A model generated the notes under the pieces. That model did no database searches and was not told the origin of the DNA. It was given only the letters and a program-made list of their open reading frames with translations. A stretch of DNA of 16,787 nucleotides from Bog-564 sp035509915 (GTDB lineage Bacteria > Actinomycetota > Acidimicrobiia > Acidimicrobiales > UBA8190). Made by a program: the position numbers and the translations under genes. The stretch's first letter is position 1; the number at the start of each line of letters is the position of its first letter. Shown in pieces: positions 6,559 to 13,520 of the stretch. The stretch covers positions 1-16,787 of the forward strand of contig DATKIB010000008.1 of the NCBI GenBank assembly GCA_035509915.1. Direction: 5' to 3'.

Positions 6559-7361
6559 GTTCGCACCCCTTTGAGCACGTACTGCTCTGTCCAGGTCCTG
6601 ACACTGTGAGGGTCACCCAACTCGCGGTCGGCCCAGTTGGCAAGCTTGTCCATGACGACGGCGCGGGCTGCCTCATCCATGCGCTGTCCGCCTGTAGCCC
6701 CGATCGCCTTCCACTCGTCCAGGATCTGATGCACGGACGCTGTGGCAGTCCATTTCGTGACCGTACGCGCCTCGAGCCGATAAGCTCCCGCGCCGACAAG
6801 CCGGTCAAGAACCCGCTGGATGGACCCGTCGGCGTCTTCGAGTGCCAGACCCAGCTGCGCGAGCAGAAGCTTTCGCTGTCGCCGCAGGCGGCTCTTCACG
6901 CCGTCCTTGTCACGTATCACGCGGCCGACGAGGAAGTAGCTTCCAGGCCGGCAGACGCGCAAGAGCTCGCTAGCCAGGTGGTCGGCGTCCAGAAGGTGGG
7001 CTGCACGGGAGGCGAATACAGCCGCGACGGATCCGTCGTCGAGCGGCCACCGCCGATCGGCATCGGCGTGTAGCAACTCGACACGGCGACCGCCTGCCTC
7101 CGCGAACCTTGCCCGGAAGATGTCGAGCATCCTCGACGATCGGTCCATTGCCAGGTAGCGAACGGACTGTGCCAGGTACTGCCCGATCTCACCTGTACCG
7201 GCGCCAAGCTCGACCAGCAAGTCCTCCGGTCCCGGCGCAACGACCTCGATTACTGCCCCTGCAACAGCTTCCGCTGCTCCGACGGGTAGACCAACGCGAG
7301 CATCGAAGCCATCGGCCTGCGCATCGAAGCGGTCAGGTTTGGGCCCCGCATAGAGCTCCAT
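6540..7361 (-). CDS. SAM-dependent methyltransferase (class I), first gene of the MoSto-like operon
   Basis: A 273-residue cytosolic Rossmann-fold methyltransferase. Motif I is ELGAGTGEIG (51-60), an acidic residue for the SAM ribose is D73 in AMDRSSRML, the adenine-side acid is in HADADRRWPL (99-107), and CRPGSYFLVGRV (137-148) is the typical strand after the fourth helix. The N-terminus (DRFDAQADGFDARVGLP) and C-terminal helical part (about 205-265) resemble small-molecule methyltransferases of the UbiE/Methyltransf_11 type. The substrate is unknown. Its last codons overlap the mosB-like start, so it is translated with the two storage-protein subunits. Whether it acts in the same process is inferred only from this linkage. 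The ATG at 7361 has no clear Shine-Dalgarno sequence. A GTG with a good one lies in another frame at 7450. Confidence 0.85.
   Translation of the reverse strand: MELYAGPKPDRFDAQADGFDARVGLPVGAAEAVAGAVIEVVAPGPEDLLVELGAGTGEIGQYLAQSVRYLAMDRSSRMLDIFRARFAEAGGRRVELLHADADRRWPLDDGSVAAVFASRAAHLLDADHLASELLRVCRPGSYFLVGRVIRDKDGVKSRLRRQRKLLLAQLGLALEDADGSIQRVLDRLVGAGAYRLEARTVTKWTATASVHQILDEWKAIGATGGQRMDEAARAVVMDKLANWADRELGDPHSVRTWTEQYVLKGVRTSTNRC
6556..6572 (-). promoter_or_regulatory. Ribosome binding site and non-canonical ATC start of the mosB-like gene
   Basis: On the minus strand AAAGGGG (6572-6566) is followed after 7 bases by ATC (6558-6556). No ATG, GTG or TTG occurs in this frame between the upstream stop at 6615-6613 and the GTG at 6438. 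The position of ATC matches the expected length of the MosB N-terminus to within one residue. Confidence 0.5.
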
Positions 7362-7450
7362 CGACTCAGGACGTTATCCCAAGGCTGTTCATCCGTGACG
7401 TCCCATAGGTGCCGTCCAGTCGGCGCCGACTCCAGGAGGGCGGTTGTCAC
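7250..7450 (-). CDS. Possible short leader ORF overlapping the methyltransferase start
   Basis: A GTG at 7450-7448 has GGAG 9 bases upstream, the best ribosome binding site in this region. It opens a 66-codon frame beginning MTTALLESAPTGRHLWDV. The frame runs 89 bases before the methyltransferase ATG at 7361 and overlaps it out of frame for about 110 bases. It could be a short coupling leader, the true start of a methyltransferase whose frame was broken by an indel, or chance. The residues past the overlap look like out-of-frame translation, so only the first 30 codons deserve attention. Confidence 0.25.
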   Translation of the reverse strand: MTTALLESAPTGRHLWDVTDEQPWDNVLSRWSSMRGPNLTASMRRPMASMLALVYPSEQRKLLQGQ

Positions 7451-7571
7451 TTTTCAGAACTCCGTGGTGCCTATTTGGCATGATGAGTCAGGTGGACCCG
7501 GAGCGGTGAGCCGATAGGAATGAGGGTGATCCCTGATTGTCGGCTCTCGTACGATTTGTGACCATTAACCG

Positions 7572-8564
7572 ATGAACGCGCACCAGATCAGCGCCACAAC
7601 ATCTTCCGATACCGGCTCCAGTCGAGCCGCAGAGGGTCAATGGGCGGTCGAGACCCATGGACTGACCAAGAGGTTCGGTGAGAACGTAGCTGTCGACGGT
7701 GTCGAGCTCCTGGTACCCAGGGGGTGCGCGTTCGGGTACCTCGGGCCCAACGGTGCCGGAAAGACCACCCTCATCAGAGTTCTGTTGGGACTGACGCACG
7801 CAGATGCAGGCACCATGTCCCTGCTCGGCTACCCCGTTCCCAAAGAGCGCGACAAGGCACTGGCCAGGGTCGGCGCCATCGTGGACGAGCCTCGGTTCCA
7901 CAGCCATCTGACCGGCAGAGAGAACCTCGAGGTGCTGGCCAGCTCACGCGAGCACGCTGCAGGGGAGCGCATCGTGGGCGTGCTCGACCGTGTGGGTCTG
8001 AGGCAGCGGGCCGATGACCGGGTGGCGAAGTACTCGATGGGGATGCGGCAGCGTCTTGGGGTGGCCGCCTGCCTTCTTGGGGATCCCGAGCTTCTCGTTC
8101 TCGACGAGCCGATGAACGGTCTCGACCCAGCCGGGATGCACGACATGCGCGAGATGATCAGATCGCTGGTAGACGAGGGGCGCACGATCGTGCTCTCCTC
8201 ACACCTCCTAGACGAGGTGCAACGGACCTGCGACACGGTGGCCATCGTGGACCGTGGCGCCGTCATTCGGCAAGGCCCGATCTCGGAATTGCTGGCGGGG
8301 ACGTCGGTCGTCCTCCGAGTGGAGTGCTCCGATCCTGATCGAGCTCGCTCTCTCGTTGAGCACGCAGGCGTGGGCGCCCAGGTCGAAGTCGGCCATCTCG
8401 GGCTCGAGATCACCCTGCCGTCGGGAACACGGCGCGCCGTCATCGCCGAGATAAGTCGTGTCCTCGTAGAGGGCGGGATCGCCCTCTACGAGTTGCAGCC
8501 CATGCAGGCCACACTCGAGTCGTGGTTCTTGCGGGTCACCAGCCGGCTGGGGGATCCCGAGTGA
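7572..8564 (+). CDS. ABC transporter ATP-binding protein (BcrA/CcmA-type exporter)
   Basis: A 330-residue ATPase that would power the membrane protein encoded directly downstream. Walker A is GPNGAGKTT (58-66), the degenerate signature is YSMGMRQR (154-161), Walker B is LLVLDEP (174-180), the D-loop is NGLDPAG and the H-loop is His211 in SSHLLDEV. The Q-loop position reads VDEPRFH, with an acidic residue in place of Gln, as is common in the bacitracin-type (BcrA) group. About 110 residues follow the ATPase core, forming the C-terminal extension usual in that group. The first 24 residues are a poorly conserved tail. No clear ribosome binding site precedes the ATG, but TACGAT at 7550-7555 could be a -10 box for a very short leader. 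It is divergent from the MoSto-like operon. Its stop overlaps the permease GTG by 4 bases. Confidence 0.9.
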   Translation: MNAHQISATTSSDTGSSRAAEGQWAVETHGLTKRFGENVAVDGVELLVPRGCAFGYLGPNGAGKTTLIRVLLGLTHADAGTMSLLGYPVPKERDKALARVGAIVDEPRFHSHLTGRENLEVLASSREHAAGERIVGVLDRVGLRQRADDRVAKYSMGMRQRLGVAACLLGDPELLVLDEPMNGLDPAGMHDMREMIRSLVDEGRTIVLSSHLLDEVQRTCDTVAIVDRGAVIRQGPISELLAGTSVVLRVECSDPDRARSLVEHAGVGAQVEVGHLGLEITLPSGTRRAVIAEISRVLVEGGIALYELQPMQATLESWFLRVTSRLGDPE

Positions 8565-9742
8565 CGATGACGACCGACGCACCTGCGCCAATCGGGCCCT
8601 CGAGTCGCGTCGGCATCCCTCAGGACCACCGGGGATCGTGGATCCCCACCGGCGCCATGATCGCTGCGAGGTTCAAGGAACTGCGCAGACGACGCGGCCT
8701 CATGGTCGCCCTTCTCACGGTGACGGTCGGCATCCCGGCGATCTACCTGACGATCCGGTTGCTTCTTCACGCCGCCGCTCCGCACTCGTATGGGCCTGCG
8801 GGGGGTTTCAACCAGTACGTCGGCCTGGTCGCCGGTGTGTTGTACGTCTTCGGTTTCATCGTTGCCGCGACGCTGGGGGCCACAGCGGGGTCGGCCGACC
8901 TCACCGAAGGGATGTTTCGGCACCACGTCATCACGGGCCGCTCCCGGATTGCCCTGTATCTGGCGCGCATCCCCGCCGGCCTGGCGATCATCATGTCGTT
9001 GGTGGCGATCGGTTTCACCATCGTCTGTGCCGTGTGCGTGTTCGCAGCTCCGACATCACTCGAGTACAACGGCGTCCACGTTCCCGCCCAGCTGTCGCGG
9101 ACAGAATTCCAACAGTGGGCCGCCGAACATGCCCAGGAGGTCGTCAACAGCTTTCCAATCGACATCTCGTCAAGGGACAGAATCGCGAATCCCGCTTGCC
9201 TTCCTGGTGGCGGGCCTGGGTTCGGACCCGGGGGCGGCGTCATCAAGCAACCCGGAGGTACGGCGGCTACACCATGCACGCCCGCCCAATTGCAGGCCAT
9301 GGCCGTCTTCATCGCCAAGCAGGATTACACCGACTATGCCCGGGTGTTCCTGTACCCGTCTGATTCCCTCATGGTCAAGACCGGGCTGTGGATCGAGCTC
9401 GAGGCGATCATCGGGTTCATGGTCGGCCTCGGGCTGTCCTCCCTGCTGGGCCAGCGCACGATCGCCGTCATCTTGTTGATCGTCCTCGAGCTGATCATCA
9501 CACCGATCGCGGCGAGGGCCAGGCTGCCCCATCTGTCCAACCTTCAGCGCGCCGTGGTCGGCCTGGCCACCGCCCACCTCGAACCCGGCGGGCTCCCGAC
9601 CCCGTTCGGGGGAGGGGGTAGTCCCGCGGAGCGTTCACTGCTCCTGCACGAATCGACCACGGTGGCGGTCTGCGTCATCGTCGCCTGGATCGTGGCTTGG
9701 ACGGCCTTGGGGGCCTGGCGAATGATGACCAGAGATGCTTGA
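8561..9742 (+). CDS. ABC transporter permease (ABC-2 type), six membrane segments
   Basis: A 393-residue integral membrane protein, partner of the ATPase upstream. Hydrophobic segments fall at about 47-68, 85-108, 138-162, 277-297, 299-318 and 366-386. Between the third and fourth lies an extra-membrane part of about 115 residues containing a Gly/Pro-rich stretch (214-233) and two cysteines (213 and 239) that could form a disulfide. The N-terminal MIAARFKELRRRRGLM is the usual amphipathic entry into an ABC-2 permease. I chose GTG at 8561 because GGGGGA at 8549-8554 is 6 bases away and because GTGA overlaps the ATPase stop. An ATG two codons later is the alternative. The substrate is unknown; the group includes antibiotic and lantibiotic exporters. 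Confidence 0.85.
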   Translation: MTMTTDAPAPIGPSSRVGIPQDHRGSWIPTGAMIAARFKELRRRRGLMVALLTVTVGIPAIYLTIRLLLHAAAPHSYGPAGGFNQYVGLVAGVLYVFGFIVAATLGATAGSADLTEGMFRHHVITGRSRIALYLARIPAGLAIIMSLVAIGFTIVCAVCVFAAPTSLEYNGVHVPAQLSRTEFQQWAAEHAQEVVNSFPIDISSRDRIANPACLPGGGPGFGPGGGVIKQPGGTAATPCTPAQLQAMAVFIAKQDYTDYARVFLYPSDSLMVKTGLWIELEAIIGFMVGLGLSSLLGQRTIAVILLIVLELIITPIAARARLPHLSNLQRAVVGLATAHLEPGGLPTPFGGGGSPAERSLLLHESTTVAVCVIVAWIVAWTALGAWRMMTRDA

Positions 9743-9801
9743 TCGGATGCTGGCTACACGCGACGAGCGGTCGCACTGCTGAAGCCGGACGTGATTCGCA
9801 C

Positions 9802-9829
9802 GCCCAGCTTGTCCAGGTAAACGCTGGGC
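9802..9829. terminator. Hairpin after the ABC transporter operon
   Basis: GCCCAGC (9802-9808) is the exact inverse complement of GCTGGGC (9823-9829), giving a 7-bp stem with a 14-base loop about 60 bases after the permease stop. No T-run follows directly, so it may be a terminator or a regulatory hairpin. Confidence 0.3.
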
Positions 9830-9875
9830 CGTGACGTCGGCGAGTCCAGCGCTCTCCGAGGGGATTTTTCTTTCC

Positions 9876-9898
9876 TTTTGGTATCCGTTTTGGTACCG
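9876..9898. repeat. Adjacent direct repeat upstream of the lipoprotein gene
   Basis: TTTTGGTATCCG (9876-9887) is followed immediately by TTTTGGTACCG (9888-9898), a near-exact two-copy tandem repeat with one base missing. It lies in AT-richer DNA about 55 bases before the lipoprotein start, a plausible place for an operator. The regulator is unknown. Confidence 0.5.
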
Positions 9899-9952
9899 TT
9901 GACTTGGGGAATGGCTTGCGGGAAGCTCCGCGACCGAGGGGGGATTGGGGTT

Positions 9953-10705
9953 ATGGACGAAACCCAGGGTTCGAATCGAGCAGCGACGTCGCCGAAGCCG
10001 GCACACCGAGTCCGAAGGCTTTTCGTCTTTTGCGTTGCCGGGTTGGGCGTAGCAGCCTTGTTGGCGGCGTGCACCGACGCCCCGAACGTGAGCGCACCCA
10101 CCGTAGGCGACGGCTATGTCCTTCTGAGTTGGGCTCCGGTCGGCCCGTCGGACAGTTGTCCGACCATCGACGGCTACACCGTGACCATGGGAACGAGTCC
10201 GGGAGGCGAGGGGGGCCCGCTGAACCCGACAACCCTCGGCGACGGAAACGTTATAACGACAACGGGCACGTCATACCAGGTCAACGGTCTCACCGACGGC
10301 ACCACCTACTACTTCTTGGTGGACACCGTCGCCGTTCAATCGAGTGGCCAGCTCTGTTCCGACGACAGCTCTCCTCTCGAGGTCTCGGCAACTCCGACAT
10401 CGGCAGTAGGTTTGAACAGCATCTCGCCGACGACCGGCGACTACGGAACCAGTGTCACGATCAGCGGGCAAAACTTCACCTCTAACGGCGGAATTGGTTC
10501 TGTGACCTTCGACCAACCCGGTACGCAGAACGTCTGTGCGGACTTGGTCCACTTGAACTTCACCGACACCCAGATAACTGGAACGATTGCGCACGAGAGC
10601 TTCCCCCTCGACTGCAGCGACTTTGACTCCGTGGATCTTCACGTCATCTGGCAGAACGACGCAGCCTCAGCCTTCCTTCCGAACGCGTTCGCCTGGTCGG
10701 ATTAG
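9953..10705 (+). CDS. Lipoprotein with FN3-like and IPT/TIG domains
   Basis: A 250-residue exported protein. Arginines at 19, 21 and 22 precede a hydrophobic run (23-37) and the lipobox LAAC with the lipidated cysteine at residue 40. The mature part contains a fibronectin type III-like domain at about 46-149 (YVLLSWAPV, DGYTVTMGTSPGG, YQVNGLTDGTTYYFLVD). An IPT/TIG immunoglobulin-like domain follows at about 153-248 (ISPTTGDYGTSVTISGQNF). Both are binding or adhesion folds with no catalytic residues. Cysteines at 69/135 and 195/221 could form one disulfide per domain. The ATG at 9953 is preceded by GAGGGGGG (9936-9943) at 9 bases, which decides against earlier in-frame codons. The role is probably cell-surface display or polymer binding; the ligand is unknown. 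Confidence 0.82.
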   Translation: MDETQGSNRAATSPKPAHRVRRLFVFCVAGLGVAALLAACTDAPNVSAPTVGDGYVLLSWAPVGPSDSCPTIDGYTVTMGTSPGGEGGPLNPTTLGDGNVITTTGTSYQVNGLTDGTTYYFLVDTVAVQSSGQLCSDDSSPLEVSATPTSAVGLNSISPTTGDYGTSVTISGQNFTSNGGIGSVTFDQPGTQNVCADLVHLNFTDTQITGTIAHESFPLDCSDFDSVDLHVIWQNDAASAFLPNAFAWSD

Positions 10706-10918
10706 CCGACCGGACTGGAAAACAGCCGAGCGGAGCGAGGACCGCGGACGCGGCGAGCGCGAACCTAGTTCGAGGTGCCCTCTAGCCCGTTGCCCTCTCG
10801 GCACCGGCCAGGTGTCGGCTTCCAGGTGCTATTGATGTGGCGTTGATCGCCTATAGAGCGAAGCTTGATTGTCTTTCCTTATCGTGGTGTCCCAGAGGGG
10901 CAGGAAGGGGGCGCCGCC

Positions 10919-12664
10919 ATGTCCGTTCACACCTCCGCCAGGCCGCTGGGCGGCCTCGGCGCCCTGGTCTTTGCCGTGGCCCTGCCCATCGGGGCAGTTC
11001 TGGCCGTCGTCCCAGCTCAGCTGGCTGGTGCCACCACGGTCAGCGTCACCAACTGCAGCGATTCAGGCGCCGGTTCTCTGCGCGACGCAGTGGCCGGCGC
11101 CTCCCCGGGGGAGACGATCGACTTCTCCCTGCCGAGTTCCTGCAACGGCGTCATCACGCTTACGAGCGGCGAGATCGTCATCACGGGCAACCTCACGATT
11201 GACGGTCCAGGGGCCGCGGTGTTGGCAGTCAGCGGCGACAACGCCAGCACTGTCTTCTCCGTCCCCTCTGGCGTGACCGCCTCCATATCGGGACTCACAA
11301 TCGAGGATGCCAACACCGTTGGTCACTATGGCGGTGGGATCTACAACGCTGGCTCCCTCACCGTCAGCGACAGCGCCTTGACGGGAAACAAGGCGCTCCA
11401 AGGCGGCGGCATCGAGAACGACGGGGGCACACTCACCGTTACCGACAGCACCTTCTCGAGCAACAGAGCAGTTGGCGGCGGGGGAATAGACAACGACGGA
11501 GGCAGCCACGCGGCGACGGCCGACATCACTGGCAGCACCTTCTCGGGCAACATAGGCGGCAGTGGGGGAGGTGGCATCGAGAACGCCGGCATCACGGATC
11601 CGGTGACGCTCACTGTCATCGGCAGCACATTCTCGGCCAACATCGCCACGAACGACGCCGGTGGCGCCATCGACAACGGCATCAACGCGACGGCCGACAT
11701 CAGCGACAGCACTCTGTCGGGCAATACCGCAGGCGTCTACGGCGGTGGGATCGTCAACAGAGTCAACGGCGCAGTCACCGTCACTCACACCACTTTTTCG
11801 GGCAACAGCGCCATGTTCGGGGGTGGGATATACAGCGGTGGCACGTCCTCGCCCACACTCGTCGCCACCATCCTGGCCAACAGCGGGACCGGAATGGACT
11901 GCGCAGGTACGTCCACGCCATTGGTCACCGACGGGGACTTCAACCTCGACGACGACGGGTCCTGCGGTTTCAGCGCCGGCAATCACTCGATCTCCGACAT
12001 GCCCTCCGGGCTCGACCCCTCAGGGCTGCAGAACCACGGAGGGCCGACCGGAACCATCGCACTGGAAACGACAAGCCCTGCCGTCGACAACGTGACCTCT
12101 TCCGCCGACTGCGCGCTCAACGACCAGCGCGGCATGAGCTGGCCCACTCCCTGCGACATCGGAGCCGTCCAAGACACGGTTGGGGCGACGAGCAACGGTT
12201 GTCCTCGGACTTTCTCTCTCAACGTGCGATGGCACTACAGCTCTGGGGGGTCGTCGGGGTCCTGGAGCGGCACCGGCCAATGCCCGGTCAACGGTGAGCT
12301 CACCCAGGGTCCGCAGGCGATGGAGGGCGATCTGAAGGTCCCACCAGGTCAGAGGATCGAGGTGGGATACGACTTCACGATGCCGGGCAATCACTCGACC
12401 CACACGGTTGCCGTCTCCAATGCGCGGGTCGTGTTCTCCAACGTCAAGTGCGCATCGGGCGCGACACCGTCGGCCAGCTCGTTCACGGTGTCTATGCCGA
12501 CGCAGACCTACAGCGTGACCAACCAGAATTGGTACCCGTCGGGTAACCAGCAGAGCGTCCTGGTGTACCAGGGCTCGGTAGCTGCACCTCAACTGTGCGG
12601 GACGACAGGAAATCTCAGGCTCCAGCAGGGAGGGACGTTCTCGGCGACCATCGTTGTGACCTGA
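10919..12664 (+). CDS. Secreted right-handed beta-helix protein, choice-of-anchor Q type
   Basis: A 581-residue secreted protein. The signal peptide covers about residues 1-38 (hydrophobic 11-31, AGA before TTVSV). A CSLREA-like start (NCSDSGAGSLRDAV, about 45-58) leads into a parallel beta-helix (about 65-355) built from repeats of the type GGGIxNxG, LTVxDSTFSGN. The segment with TSPAVDN, CALNDQRGMSWP and CDIGAVQ (about 384-418) is the choice-of-anchor Q end region. Residues 425-581 form an additional beta-rich domain that I do not recognise, with four cysteines (428, 455, 511, 560). Such proteins act at the cell surface in adhesion or polysaccharide binding; some helices of this fold are lyases, but no catalytic set is visible. 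AGGAAGGGGG at 10902-10911 decides the ATG at 10919. Confidence 0.85.
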   Translation: MSVHTSARPLGGLGALVFAVALPIGAVLAVVPAQLAGATTVSVTNCSDSGAGSLRDAVAGASPGETIDFSLPSSCNGVITLTSGEIVITGNLTIDGPGAAVLAVSGDNASTVFSVPSGVTASISGLTIEDANTVGHYGGGIYNAGSLTVSDSALTGNKALQGGGIENDGGTLTVTDSTFSSNRAVGGGGIDNDGGSHAATADITGSTFSGNIGGSGGGGIENAGITDPVTLTVIGSTFSANIATNDAGGAIDNGINATADISDSTLSGNTAGVYGGGIVNRVNGAVTVTHTTFSGNSAMFGGGIYSGGTSSPTLVATILANSGTGMDCAGTSTPLVTDGDFNLDDDGSCGFSAGNHSISDMPSGLDPSGLQNHGGPTGTIALETTSPAVDNVTSSADCALNDQRGMSWPTPCDIGAVQDTVGATSNGCPRTFSLNVRWHYSSGGSSGSWSGTGQCPVNGELTQGPQAMEGDLKVPPGQRIEVGYDFTMPGNHSTHTVAVSNARVVFSNVKCASGATPSASSFTVSMPTQTYSVTNQNWYPSGNQQSVLVYQGSVAAPQLCGTTGNLRLQQGGTFSATIVVT

Positions 12665-12716
12665 GTCTTCGAGGCAACCTGAACAGGGCGCGGTTCGTAT
12701 GTGATTCGCGTGGGGG

Positions 12717-12753
12717 CTGAGTGTCGAGGTCGCTGAGTGTCGAGGTCGCTGAG
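12717..12753. repeat. Short tandem repeat, 16-bp unit
   Basis: CTGAGTGTCGAGGTCG occurs twice without a break (12717-12732 and 12733-12748), followed by the first five bases of a third copy. It lies in the 261-base gap between the beta-helix gene and the toxin-antitoxin pair. Confidence 0.7.
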
Positions 12754-12887
12754 GTGAGGTGGTCTTGAGGTGTCATAAGGCGAAACCATTTGCCCAGGTA
12801 CATGGCCTACCCGTCCGACTACCTCCCCGTACACCGTCGCCCAGCAGGGTCCCGCGTGACCGGTAAGCAAGCACTGGGAACCGCGAT

Positions 12888-12919
12888 GTATACCATGAGC
12901 AATCCCATTCTGGTATACT
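12888..12919 (+). promoter_or_regulatory. Palindromic operator and -10 box of the toxin-antitoxin operon
   Basis: GTATACCA (12888-12895) and TGGTATAC (12911-12918) form a perfect 8-bp inverted repeat with a 15-base spacer. The right arm overlaps TATACT (12914-12919), a good -10 element that would start transcription at or next to the GTG start codon (12926), giving a leaderless message. The layout fits autorepression by a dimeric ribbon-helix-helix antitoxin bound to the palindrome. Confidence 0.6.
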
Positions 12920-12925
12920 GATTCT

Positions 12926-13180
12926 GTGGCTACCGAACAGATCGCAGTCCGACTCCCCGAGGAGCTCCTGAGCGAACTCGACGCGCTTGTCGCAAATGGC
13001 GTCTACGAGAGCCGGGCAGCCGCTGTGCGAGCGGGAGTCGAAGCCGTCACAGCGCTCGAGCGTCGCCAACAGACTGACCAAGCCATCATCGCAGGCTACC
13101 GGCGCACTCCGCCGACGGCGGCTGAACATGTTGCCGCTATCGCATCGCTCCGAGACGCCATCGCCGAGGAGTCCTGGTGA
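12926..13180 (+). CDS. mazE: Ribbon-helix-helix antitoxin (MazE-like partner of MazF)
   Basis: An 84-residue DNA-binding antitoxin. The N-terminal half, with TEQIAVRLPEELLSELDAL and then YESRAAAVRAGVEAV, is a ribbon-helix-helix domain (about 3-45): one beta strand followed by two helices, binding DNA as a dimer. The C-terminal half (about 46-84) is a charged helical tail of the kind that wraps and blocks a MazF toxin. The start is GTG at 12926; no Shine-Dalgarno sequence is present, consistent with a leaderless transcript from TATACT at 12914. It overlaps the toxin gene by 4 bases (GTGA). The product should repress its own operon through the palindrome just upstream. Confidence 0.87.
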   Translation: MATEQIAVRLPEELLSELDALVANGVYESRAAAVRAGVEAVTALERRQQTDQAIIAGYRRTPPTAAEHVAAIASLRDAIAEESW

Positions 13181-13494
13181 ACCAGCCCCGTCGCGGGGAA
13201 GTGTGGTGGGGAGAGATCGAGGATCTGGGTCGCCGGCCCTTTCTGGTCATGACCCGATCAGCGGCCATCCCTGTGCTGAACAGCGTGCTTGCTGCCCCGG
13301 TGACCCGCACGGTCAGGAATATTCCAACGGAGGTCTCGCTCGGACCCGACGACGGGATGCCGGCGGAGTGCGCTGCAAGCTTCGACAACCTGCGTGTCGT
13401 ACCAAAGACCTACCTCGTCGATCGCATCTGCGCGCTGGGATCCACTCGGCTGGTCGAGGCTTGCACAGCGCTTCGGGCCGCCGTCGACTGCTGA
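13177..13494 (+). CDS. mazF: MazF/PemK-family endoribonuclease toxin
   Basis: A 105-residue toxin of the MazF (PemK/CcdB-fold) family, a sequence-specific mRNA interferase held inactive by the antitoxin. The family pattern is clear: RRGEVWWGEIEDLGRRPFLV (5-24), the loop VMTRSAA, LAAPVTRTVRNIPTEV (38-53) with the catalytic Arg/Thr region, and ECAASFDNLRVVPKTYL (64-80). The length is typical of actinobacterial members and the frame is intact, so the module is probably functional. The GTG start overlaps the antitoxin stop by 4 bases. Whether it serves in stress response or in stabilising the locus cannot be told from the sequence. Confidence 0.92.
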   Translation: MNQPRRGEVWWGEIEDLGRRPFLVMTRSAAIPVLNSVLAAPVTRTVRNIPTEVSLGPDDGMPAECAASFDNLRVVPKTYLVDRICALGSTRLVEACTALRAAVDC

Positions 13495-13520
13495 GAGCAA
13501 GCGGACCAGAGTCCGGGAGT

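Noticed and set aside
6284..6808. A 174-codon minus-strand frame spanning the methyltransferase/mosB junction
   Set aside because: It is an alternative frame of two well-supported genes and its product is Arg/Gly/Pro-rich without motifs.
11320..11850. DNA repeats within the beta-helix gene considered as a CRISPR-like or mobile repeat array
   Set aside because: The repetition follows the protein repeat (GGGI..N and DSTFSGN) with varying codons and spacing, so it reflects beta-helix coils and not a DNA repeat element.
11063..11986. A 307-codon minus-strand frame inside the beta-helix gene
   Set aside because: It is the antisense shadow of a repetitive GC-rich gene. The plus strand has the signal peptide, repeats and ribosome binding site.
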